Shown here: positions 10,219 to 20,300 of the stretch, piece by piece
How the letters are laid out: each line of letters begins with the position of its first letter
Position numbering within the stretch: position 1 is the stretch's first letter
Source of the DNA: Asterias rubens
Taxonomy: Eukaryota; Echinodermata; Asteroidea; Forcipulatida; Asteriidae
DNA length: 64,000 nt
NCBI RefSeq assembly: GCF_902459465.1
Contig: NC_047073.1
Coordinates: 496,001 to 560,000 of the forward strand
Direction: 5' to 3'
The notes under the pieces: generated by a model
What the model was told of the DNA's origin: nothing
Database searches by the model: none
What the model saw: only the letters and a program-made list of their open reading frames with translations
Position numbers and translations under genes: made by a program

Positions 10219-13200
10219 TCATCTATGACCGTATGGATGTGCAGTTACTCCAGCCTTGATGTTAGTTTTGATGGTACTTTGTGCTTTACCCATGGCAACT
10301 GTACAGGGGGAAAAAAGAACAAATACATTGTTACTATTTTTATGCTAAAGCTGTTAACAACAGTCCCCTAGCATTAGCTGCCATCATTGATGAAACGTGC
10401 ACGCATGAAAGACTATCACTGGCTGAGTGTCGTGCGCAGTGCATACATGCGTCGACACTTACAGTGTTTGCCATCAAGGATGGTAGTCAACGACGTCATG
10501 TGTAATCCATCCATAATAATGCCCAAGCACCAAACGCAGAAAGAGAGTTCTTTGTTACTTAACATGTTTCTCGCTTAAAGTTAACGTGGTTTAAGAGCCA
10601 AAGGTCCCTGAACTTCTCAGGACCAGTCCAAAATTAATTCCAAGCAGTGTGGCTGGCTAGAGTTCAAATGAGTAAACCAGGGTTGGTCCCCCCCCCCCCC
10701 TGGACAATACTAGTAGTAACTAACCATGCTGGTCTTGTCTATGTGATTGTGATAGGGTTGGTTCCCCCCGGACAATACTAGTAGTAACTAACCATGCTGG
10801 TCTTGTCTCTGTGATTGTGATAGGGTTGGTTCCCCCCGGACAATACTAGTAGTAACTAACCATGCTGGTCTTGTCTCTGTGATTGTGATAGGGTTGGTTC
10901 CCCCCGGACAATACTAGTAGTAACTAACCATGCTGGTCTTGTCTCTGTGATTGTGATAGGGTTGGTTCCCCCCGGACAATACTAGTAGTAACTAACCATG
11001 CTGGTCTTGTCTATGTGATTGTGATAGGGTTTGTTCCCCCTGGACAATACTAGTAATAACTAACCATGCTGGTGTTGTCTCTGTGCTTGTGATAGGGTTG
11101 GTTCCCCCTGGACCATACTATTAATAACTAACCATGCTGGTCATGTCTCTATGATTGTGATAGGGCTGGTTCCCCCCAGACAATACTAGTAATAACTAAC
11201 CATGCTGGTGTTGTCTCTGTGCTTGTGATAGGGTTGGTTCCCCCTGGACCATACTATTAATAACTAACCATGCTGGTTTTGTCTCTGTGATTGTGATAGG
11301 GTTGGCTCCCCTGGCCCTGGACAATACTAGTAATAACTAACCATGCTGGTCATGTATCTATGATTGTGATAGGGCTGGTTCCCCCCGGACAATACTAGTA
11401 ATAACTAACCATGCTGGTCATGTCTCTGTGATTGTGATAGGGTTGGTTCCCCTGGCCCTGGACAATACTAGTAATAACTAACCATGCTGGTCATGTCTCT
11501 ATGATTGTGATAGGGTTGGTTCCCCCCGGACAATACTAGTAATAACTAACCATGCTGGTCTTGTCTCTGTGGTTGTGATAGGGTTTGTTCCCCCTGGACA
11601 ATACTAGTAATAACTAACCATGCTGATCTTGTCTCTGTGGTTGTGATAGGGTTGGTCCCCCTGGTTGACCCGGAATGCTATGTTGACCTTGTACAGGCAT
11701 ACGGATGGGCTTCAGCCCTCTACCGTTGGTTATAGCTCCAACTAATGCCGCCGTGTCTGTAGGGTTAGAGTTGCTCAGTGACGTCAGCCTCATTGCTGGC
11801 AAAATAAAAGAACACATCATGAGTACAGTTGTTCAGAAACTGTTTTCCTAATTACATTATACTCAGTTCTGTTGATTTGTATGGAAATAAAGTACAAATA
11901 ACAAATCGTGACAAATCTGTGTTAAAGTCCTCTTTCAAAAGTCAATGTTTCCCTTCCTATACCAATGATTTCTTCTTTTGATTGAGGGTGAAAAATAAAT
12001 TATATTCTTTATCGCAATGCAAAGTATAACATCTTTTGAGGTACCCATTGCTCAGGATTTGATCTGTCTCTAGCCATCGGGCTAGCTCGATGTTCTAGTA
12101 GCAAGAGTCGTTGGTTCGAATCCCAATCGAGTGATTTGCCTGTGGATTTTTTTTTCACAGAACTTGAGAAAGTTCCCAGTACAAAGTGCTTAAAACACAA
12201 CTGTGTATGGGTAAAACCAAATTCTAGTCTTTATCCCCGATGCAAGTTAGAAATTGACTGGGTAAGTTCTAAAATAGTTTTGAGTCTTACCGGCATTATC
12301 GCCTTCCCAGTCATCCTTTGCACTGTTCACCATATCAAGGATTCGATTAACAAGTTTATTCATGCTGTTTATCTGCTTCTGTTAATCCCAAAAGAAAATT
12401 GGGGCAAAATGAAGAGAGTGAAATTAGCAATATGAGCACAGAAATGTTGTTTCTTAAATGTTATGTTCGCATTTTTGGAATTGTCAACAAGCCATAGGGA
12501 GTTATGTCCACCCAGGAAGAATAGTCGCGAATATGAATACATGTACACAATCTGAGAGGCCTTATCTCATCTGTATATATACAGATTACGAGGCATCAAA
12601 ACTTATATCTTTTTATATAACCACATTGCTTCAAAGTGAAATGTTTCTCACAATGCTTTATAATATCAAAAGCTAATGTAGGCTTCTAACCAAAAGATCT
12701 TATTGCCATTAATCGAAAGAGTGATAACCAAATGTATACCTTCCCTTTAAGACTAGTTTTAGAGATTAAAAACCAATTGAATCATGACAGAGCTTTAATA
12801 TTTACCTGAGCTTGTTCAGGAGATATCGTAGCTGCCTTCTGCTTTATCTGCAACTCTCTCTCCTCAACCTCTGGCTCTGCCTTGGTGCGTAGATAATTAG
12901 GTACAACCTCATGGTTGAAGGCTGGCACACGACCCTCGGTCATTTTCTAAATATCGGTAAGAACAGACGGTCATAGATTAGCTCAAATCCATTCCTGCAC
13001 TAAAAACCTTGCTCAGACCATTTAGGATCACATTGTTATATGTTTTTTAGGGCTTGAGTTTCATTCTTGAAGAATTACAGTAATTTCCCTCTGGTAAGGG
13101 GGACTTCTACGAGGACCATTTTTAATTTGTATTGGAAGTTTGCAGACGGCACCAATACAAAAGCACAGGGCACCACAGCAATTGCTGTTGGTGCCACAGG

Positions 13201-15094
13201 TTATTTTGAGGCCTGTATGTCTGGTAATGAAACCAAGGATGCCTCTTACATGAACTTGATCACTGTAGCTCACAAGCTTGGAGAAACCTGTAAACAAGGA
13301 TGCTTGCTGCTTGCTATGTGAATCAGAAACGTCATGGTTAACCCTTACTCTTCCTCGGTAAGTGTTCTGGGTTCTTGACTACCAATCCCAATTCACAGGA
13401 CCAAGGGCTCAATGTCCCATGTGAAGGGGGGAAAATGGGCTGAAGCGTACTAGTGCCATGCATGATTGGACTTGGAACTAGGCCAGTGCAACCTCTAGTT
13501 CTTATAACTCTATGGTTCACACTTAGTACAATGAGGGCGCTGTTACCTCCAGTTCTTATAACTCTATGGTTCACACTTAGTACAATGAGGGCGCTGTTAC
13601 CTCCAGTTCTTCATCTTTATCCTGAGACAGCTTCAGTGGCAGCAAGACCAGATTCCTTAGAGCAGGAGTCTTATCGCTCTTCAACACTTTGTTCAGTGTG
13701 TTAATCTGACCTATAGAAATTAAAGAAAAACTCATTATTTATAGTAGGGTTAAAGATTGGCAAGTACTCCATAAAATAATGACCATAAAAACTTAGCTAC
13801 ATGTATGTACTTTTGAGTTCCAAAAAACTGAATAATGGTCTGTAATTTTTAGTCACTTGCCTGATAGTAAAGCAAAGCTGTTGAGCACAGAGGGCCTGCA
13901 GAACAAAAAGACAAAAAAACATTTAAGTGTAAGTTCTATTATGTTTAACATCAACCTAATTCATCATGGTCGACCTTGAACATCGTTCAAACAGTTTTAG
14001 TATTTGTGTTAATAGTAGTAATCCGTTTCCACGTTGCCAATCTTAGCTCCCCTGCTAAAATCTGGGTCTGGCACTTTCGAAATTGAGTCTACTTTTAATT
14101 GCCCAATGTTCCAACACCCCAATGTTCCGACAACCCTATGTTACGACAGAACCGTTCCGACACCCCTATGTTCCGACACCCCTATGTTCCGACATTCCCC
14201 AAGTTTCTACCATGTTCCGACACCCCTATGTTCTGACACCCTATGTTCCAACACCTCTATGGGACTGAATCACACAGTGCCCTCGGCAGCATTCAAACCA
14301 ATGTCCAACCAAGAGGTGCAAGGAGAGGAAAGATGTACAGTATAGGCTACACCCTCGACCGACTGGGGTGCGTGTTTTGACGATCCACGATGGATCAAGT
14401 TGTGAATTGCATACCATGTGAGTGTTGCATGTTCCAGTTCAAGCTTGGCCAAGAAGGATATTAAGGAAGTCTTCAAATCTTGGACTCGATTTGTCAGAGC
14501 CTCTAAGGAAATCTCCAATGCCTTCTCTTGATTCTGTCAAGAGAGAAAAAAAAGAGCGTTACAAACCGGTTAGATTGAGTTTTGAGGGTGTTGTTGGAGA
14601 AACAACTGTAGTGTAAATAAGTGTTTGTCTTTTTCCTTGATTTCTGCATTCAATCATACAATTACAAGAAATATAAACCAGACATCCATTCTTAGATAAG
14701 ATAATAAATAGATTAGATTTTTTATTAGAATTTATGAACCTCATGTCCTCAGTCAGTGGTCAGTGTCCCTGTCCACTGCATGCAATGCAACTGCATGAAC
14801 TCCAATGGCTGGCTATGGTAGTGCAGTTCCCAGTTCTGACTAGTGTCACTGTCAATGTCAGTCATGTCACTGTCAATGTCAGTATATTATTAATTATGTG
14901 CAGTCTAGTTAATGCCAATTATGGTCATACGATTATTACCAGTTTATTTACTGACAAAACAATAATAATAAACAAATGCTATTTTTATGTATTTTTAAAT
15001 AAAATAAAGCCTGTATTTGTAATTATATGATGAGGGGAAAGGAAGCTATCAAAATCAACACAATTACTGTGATTATAACTGAACCAACCTGCAT
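10219..15094 (-). CDS. MED8: MED8, Mediator complex subunit 8, complete, eight exons
   Basis: Exons in transcript order: 15094-15089 (ATGCAG), 14533-14415, 13895-13861, 13710-13601, 12946-12806, 12378-12291, 11795-11619 and 10298-10219 (TGA). The total is 756 nt, 251 aa; human MED8 is about 268. Conserved blocks in order: [19 protein letters not shown] and [97 protein letters not shown]; and the C-terminus [17 protein letters not shown], matching the vertebrate IKTNIKS...HPYQR end. MED8 sits in the Mediator head, where its N-terminal helices pack with MED18, MED20 and TBP-facing subunits (family knowledge). The intron after 13861 starts with GC (GCAAGT), not GT. The last intron is filled by a 68-bp array that copies the exon end and donor. 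Without the last exon the frame stops one codon after the donor, which hides the true end. Confidence 0.93.
10680..11660. repeat. 68-bp minisatellite, about 14 copies, spanning the MED8 exon-7 donor
   Basis: Plus-strand units begin GGGTTGGTTCCCCCCGGAC and end TTGTGATAG, with starts at 10755, 10823, 10891 and so on; some later units differ by a few bases. On the MED8 (minus) strand each unit reads ACCAACCCTATCACAA, CAGAGACAAG, CAGCATG then GTTAGT. That is the last ~40 coding bases of MED8 exon 7 ([13 protein letters not shown]) plus its donor. The unit nearest the gene is the coding one. The others are intronic. Confidence 0.9.
12056..12245 (+). mobile_element. tRNA-derived SINE, family A
   Basis: The head has the B box GGTTCGAATCCC near 12113. 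The body reads CCTGTGGATTTTTTTTTCAC, AGAACTTGAG, AGTACAAAGTGCTTAA and GGGTAAAACCAAATT, and ends near TCTTTATCCCC. The same body words occur at 59097-59215 and 62690-62910. It lies in the MED8 intron between exons 6 and 7. Confidence 0.7.
13081..13213. repeat. Dispersed repeat, copy 3 (CACCACAGCA hairpin family)
   Basis: Contains CACAGGGCACCACAGCAATT then GCTGTTGGTGCCACAGG, matching copies at 41-162 and 2629-2744. It is intronic in MED8. Confidence 0.6.
13488..13610. repeat. 54-bp repeats carrying the MED8 exon-4 donor junction
   Basis: On the minus strand AAGAACTGGAG then GTAACAGCGCCC is the true end and donor of the exon 13710-13601. The same junction recurs 54 and 108 bases further into the intron, the last copy decayed to AAGAACTAGAG then GTTGCA. 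The filler between copies includes TAGTACAATGAGGGCGC (plus strand). Confidence 0.85.
14100..14270 (+). repeat. Degenerate ATGTTCCGACACCCCT repeat
   Basis: About ten irregular copies of a 16-base word, ATGTTCCGACACCCCT with variants (CCAACA, TTACGACA), fill this part of the MED8 intron between exons 2 and 3. The open frame on the plus strand is a by-product of the repeat. Confidence 0.8.
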
Positions 15095-15317
15095 TTTCCG
15101 TCCGGTTTAAGGAAAGCAACAATGTTCAATATGTCGTCAGTGTCGTCACTCGGTTCACTCTCTTTTTCCTGAGCCGCGAACTGTAGTTGGGTTTGCCCAA
15201 CTGTGGAATTGCAGTGAGGCCGCGGCGGGCTCGTTTTTACTTAGACTGCGCACAAGTCGTTATATGTCTGTCGCGGTGATAGCGTTCCGAATCTCCCCGC
15301 TTCCCCTCGCGGTGTAT

Positions 15318-15327
15318 TCTCGCGAGA
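15318..15327. promoter_or_regulatory. TCTCGCGAGA motif 1
   Basis: Perfect ten-base palindrome upstream of MED8, in the CpG-rich block. It matches the BANP-bound CGCG element. Function here is inferred. Confidence 0.55.
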
Positions 15328-15507
15328 CTGCTGGCCCCACGAGACTACTCACGACGGCTTCGGCTTTGGGTTCGGCTTTGCGTAAACGCGCTCAGGATTT
15401 CAGACGAGAGAACGGAGCGTCAAGCCGAATCCAAAGCCAAAGCCAAAGCCGTGGTTTAATAATGCGGAGTAAAAGTCAGCAACCAGCAGTTCGCGCGAGA
15501 GTAGTGA

Positions 15508-15517
15508 TCTCGCGAGA
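15508..15517. promoter_or_regulatory. TCTCGCGAGA motif 2
   Basis: Second perfect copy, 190 bases from the first. Two copies of a ten-base palindrome this close together are unlikely by chance in AT-rich DNA. Confidence 0.55.
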
Positions 15518-15560
15518 GCACCGTCACAACTCGCCTATCTTAACGCGGCAGACTATTAAC

Positions 15561-17339
15561 GACTTGTACACAAGCCTAGTTTTTACCATACAGCTCTATG
15601 GGAGTAACCCAACTACAGTTGGACTAAATTTATAATCGGTTATATAACGCAGGTAACCTAAAGAGGGCGCTATTTAAGAGGACCGTTAACTAAATTCAAC
15701 CCGCCGCGCGACGCACGCTGAACGAAAGTTCGCAACCCCCGAGAAGCAAGTCAGAGGTCGTGGAGAGGATCGAGGGATGAAGTGACCCGATGAAAACAAC
15801 AACACGATCACGCCACCCTCGATCCTTTGTTGTTTTTCGGGATAGATATAGGTTGAGGTGCACGGACTTTGAAGGCATTGCTTGACGTCGCAAGGCTGCT
15901 GTCTCTTCTACCTTTCTGATTCTTAGAGCAACACGACTGCTGTCTAAAACTAAAGTAAGGTAGGTTTTGTAATAAAAAAACGACGTTGATGAACTTGAAC
16001 ATGTTGAATTTTGAATGACACTGCTGTAATTGTAGTTCAATTCAATTTTTCAATTCAAGAATACATACACTAACCTGGTCCATAATTGACTAGCAATAGC
16101 ATACACTGCAGCGACATACTGTCTAAGCCCTAAGTGACATACACTGCAGCATCCATGCACACTCACACTGTGTGACAAATCTGACTGACACAGTGGTGAC
16201 ACTGACAGCCCATGCGTGGACGTGGTGGTGGTGGGGGGCAGTGTAGAGCCCAGTGCCCAGTGGGGCTAGGGTTTGCTTTTGTTTGGTGTGGTGTCGGGTT
16301 TTTCGGGGGAGTGGCACTGGACACTCAAAAACGTGGAACAGTTTCCGTATGGCGCCACCACTTTTTCATTCGATATGAAATATTAATAGTATCTAATTTA
16401 CCTCAATGAGATATCCCTTTTTGTAAAAATTTGTGAAAAAGTGGTGGCGCCATATGGAAAGTTTTCCGAAAAAACACCTCTTGTGTGCTTCAGCCAAAGT
16501 TTTATTTTAATGAGAAATTACGCTTTTCTCAAAAACTACATTACTTCAGAAAAGAAGGAGCCGTTACTCACAATTGCTTTATACCAATTGAATCAAAACT
16601 TTCACAGATTTGTTATTTTATGCATTGTCTTTCAAACACATTGTCAAGTTTGTTTTTCTATTTTACTACAGAAAGTTTGAATATCACCAAGTTGAATTAC
16701 GGTTGAACGACAAATACTGTGCATGGGTTCAAAACCTGCGATCGAGCGATTGTGCACATTCTTTTTTAAATCGCGCAAGGAAACAAAGTTTGTGCAAAGT
16801 TTGTGCCTTCACAAAATGTCACACTGTGCAGAGTAAAAAAACTTATAACATTGTGTAGTTATATAATATTTGGTTTGTGGTAACACCATGTGTGTATCTA
16901 CTTGCCTGGTAGAGTTTGTTCTTAGAGAACTGTCTTGCTTAATTCTACTACCGGGAAGTAGATTGTTCGGGTGTTCGGAAGACTTCTCAGTTCTGAAAAG
17001 AACTGTCCTGCTTATTTAACTATTACCTGGGCAGATGGTATAAAATGCAATGCCTCAAATCCTATACGTATTGTGTAGTTACTTTTGCATCAGCACACAA
17101 TGAATTGTTCAAAACAATAGAGGTCTATCGGCACAGAATTATTCTAAACTTAGAGGTCTATGAGAGATATCCAGAAGTAGAAAAATTCCCTCTCCACATC
17201 TATCTAGGTTAAAATCCGTAGGCTGTTATATTAGTGTTACTTTGCAAATTGATATTTGTTTTTCAGAAAACAATCTAAATGTTGAGTGACGTTTTTGCTT
17301 TCTTTGCAGATTCATTTCGAAACACCCTGATCAATAAAC
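15561..17339. other. MED8/BBOX1 divergent intergenic stretch
   Basis: No coding exon is supported. It holds a fold-back MITE (16335-16470), pieces of the common MITE interior (about 16490-16640), and an element related to the 20.4-kb fold-back (about 16868-17043). A likely 5' UTR splice acceptor for BBOX1 lies at 17308-17309 (TTTCTTTGCAG), 30 bases before the start codon, so the BBOX1 transcription start is probably further upstream. ORFs at 15696-16040 and 16123-16317 are not recognisable. Confidence 0.6.
16335..16470. mobile_element. Fold-back MITE with TTTCCGTATGGCGCCACCAC arms
   Basis: Left arm GTTTCCGTATGGCGCCACCA then CTTTTTCA; right arm TGAAAAAGTGGTGGCGCCAT then ATGGAAAG. The arms are about 35 bases with few mismatches, around a 65-base loop. 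A partial relative lies at about 38360-38412 (GAATGAAAAAATTGGTGGCG). Confidence 0.75.
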
Positions 17340-20300
17340 ATGGCCTTCTCGGTTGCTCAGCGTTCAAGCTCTGTCCTGAGGCTTATGCTGCGAAGTTCCA
17401 ACAAAATCGGACAAGAATTAGCAGAGGGTCCTTGCCAACACCTCACAAAGAGAGTTGTGTTGCCTTCTCTTGGACCTGTTGCAATCCAAACGGCTTCACT
17501 GCACGGGCACCATGGCAGCACCAAGCCTCTGGTCCAAGCAACAGGTAGGCGAGAGGTCCACGCAGGTATCTTCAACACCAACGCAGCAGCTCCTGATATA
17601 CTCCCACTACAAGGCAGCACTGTAGATGCAGCTGCAGACAAGACTACCCAAGCATCCCCTAGAGTGATGAAACGCTCACATCTCTACCGCTTCATTGCAG
17701 AGGTGAGCCAGGCTGAGATTACCAAGGGCCAAACCATCACTTCGGTTGCGCATGCCCTGGATGACATGGCCCTTAACGTCACTTGGTCCGACGGGGAGGT
17801 ACAGGCCTACCCATATGCATGGCTTCGGGATAACTGCCTCTGCAAGCAGTGTTACCAGTCATCCCTTCAGTCAAGGATCTTTAGTTTCACAAGCATTGAT
17901 GTGGAGATGATTCCTATTTATGCTGTGCCTGGAGATGAAGGAAAGACAGTTCGATTGACTTGGCCCGATGGTCACTTTGGAGAATATCCTTCAGGTATGA
18001 AGTAGGGATACAATCTCCCCTGCCCCCATCCACGCCCCTAATCGAACCCTCCCACCCCTTAGCTTTGGTTAATTTCCCAAACTATCCTTAGTTTGTTCCA
18101 TATGAATTGGTTTTCAGTTGAGTTCATCGTTATTAGTCAGATATTTCTTCTGATAACGACATGTCAAGATTGGATATGGAGGAAAAACCCTTAGTGAGGA
18201 GAACGCTCACAATCAGGTAGAGACTAAAAACCCAGTCCACATCCTCAGGCACTGGGATTTGAACTGGGGGTCCACAGAGGTGAAAGAGGTGTGACCCTTT
18301 AGTTTGTTTCTGTGTAGTTTTATTGACATAATTTGGATGCTGACACTTAAGCATTTTGTTGTGCGCCTAAACCTTGAAGTGGACTCGCCCTGTTGTTTGT
18401 TCTTTCAGTCAAAAATTTATGATAAGATCGGTGAACTAATCCTGAAGTAGTGGTGTGTTTCGTCAGCCAACCAATAAAAAAGCAAACAAGTTTGTTGTCG
18501 CTGTTTGCACAAACCTTTTGGTGCACTCTAGTTTCTACAAACTTGTCACAGTAGGTGGCAATAGACCCTGCCCATAAAATGCTAATTTACATTCACACAT
18601 CATACAGACTCTATTGGTTGGCAACCGCCATAGAGAAGTGCATCACTCAGACGCACAATCGCGTCTGCGTCACGCAGCCATTAGCCGAATACAAACCGTC
18701 GTAGTCCCTCATTTTGCCAACCAAAACGTTAGTGCGCATGCGATATGCAATTTACATATTTCATTGGAAGGGTCTATTGTGCAAAGTGCTGATTGAAGAT
18801 ACCTAATTCTTATGTTCATTATGACTTTTGTTGTGGGTTATTTGATTTACACTCTGATATGAAAACTTGATACTTAGGTTTGTTTTGATTTGTTGGCACA
18901 ATTCCAGCCAGAGTTACACAAGTAAATATTGCCCCATTTGCATGGAGTGGAAATTCCCTCTACTCTAGATTTATAATAAAAAAAGAGGCTTGGGTGCTAC
19001 ATAAAAACATAATTAGAATCAATTGAAAGGATGGTTACCTTTATCTGTGTATTCTAAGGCCTGGTATTTTCATCTTTGAGAGTGCAAGGCAATTTTCATG
19101 CAAAGGACATTTGGAAGCAGAAAATGTAAACAAAAATGAGATAATGCTGAAGGGGCACCAAGGCCGAGGTTATGGGCAACACATTTAGGGTATCCTTGTG
19201 ATTCAAGGCCTGAGTTATGGAATATTATTTATAGGACTTTCTTCACATTATTTTTTTGTTAATGACAGATTGGCTTCGTAAACATCGCTTTGAGAACTCC
19301 TTCACTGACCCTACCTTTGACTCTGAGCTACAGTACTGGAAGACAGACCTGATAGACAGCGGCACTCTGCGTAGGTTTAACTTCCACGACATCGTGTCTA
19401 ATGATGAAGCTCTGTATGAATGGCTGATGGAAATGAAGGTATGTCTACTTTAAGGGCATGTCACACCGGGCACAGTTTACAGACAACTTTGAGGCAACCA
19501 AAACCAATTGTTAAAAGGTTTGGCTACTTTTTTTAAGACACAAAACGAAAACACAATGTCCGTGGACAGATTTACATTAAACTTAAAAGGTCCAACTATA
19601 ATGAGGGTAGAAAGCTTCCCTTCAAATATTGCTTGCTGAGGTGCTGCAGTTTTTGAGAAATGAGTAAAATATTGCTTGCTGAGGTGCTGCAGTTTTTGAG
19701 AAATGAGTAAAATATTGCTTGCTGAGGTGCTGCAGTTTTTGAGAAATGATTTACAATGGCTGATGGAAATGAAGGTATGTCTACTAAAAGGTACTTTTTG
19801 TACCACACAACTTTCAGATTGGAACTCATGTATTTTTTGTCCTTACATGTTGCATAAAAGCATTTTTATATTCCCCCCATTAAGATCAGACTGCTTTGAT
19901 AAAGCCAACATAGAAACTAAGATACAAAACAAACAAACAATGCATTGATACAGACCTATCATGCCTACTACAGAACTATAACAAACACATAGGGAAAGAT
20001 TAAATTTAAAAAAAATCTTGATAATCACTAGTCATTTGTTGTCTTCATACCTTCGATTTTCGATCTTTGGAATCAGGTGATGTATGTGTTGATTTGTTTA
20101 CCAACTGATAGTTGAAAAAGATTTTCTTTTCGAGTTGTTGATCTATCCTTGGCACAGACTTTTAAGGACTGGAGTATCAGTGATTCAGTGTATGTAAATA
20201 AAATGTGTATCTTGATGGGGCCACTTGATTCTTAAAAAGAAGATTTACATTTGGTAATCACTCTTTAAATTAATGGCAGTAATTAAAAACTTGCACCACT

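Larger units (their letters stand above)
15089..15560. promoter_or_regulatory. CpG-rich candidate promoter of MED8 (possibly bidirectional with BBOX1)
   Basis: Base composition changes sharply at about 15170: CG dinucleotides become common to about 15560, in an otherwise AT-rich window. The MED8 start codon lies at the edge (15094-15092). The perfect palindrome TCTCGCGAGA occurs at 15318-15327 and 15508-15517; in vertebrates this element is bound by BANP (earlier credited to Kaiso/ZBTB33) at CpG-island promoters. The ORF at 15264-15635 (MSVAVIAFRISPLPLAVYS...) has low-complexity composition and no family. I treat it as promoter sequence. No TATA box is evident. Confidence 0.6.

Noticed and set aside
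15264-15635. 123-codon ORF in the CpG-rich block near MED8
   Set aside because: Composition follows the GC-rich promoter, no domain is seen, and the MED8 first exon and palindromes explain the region better.
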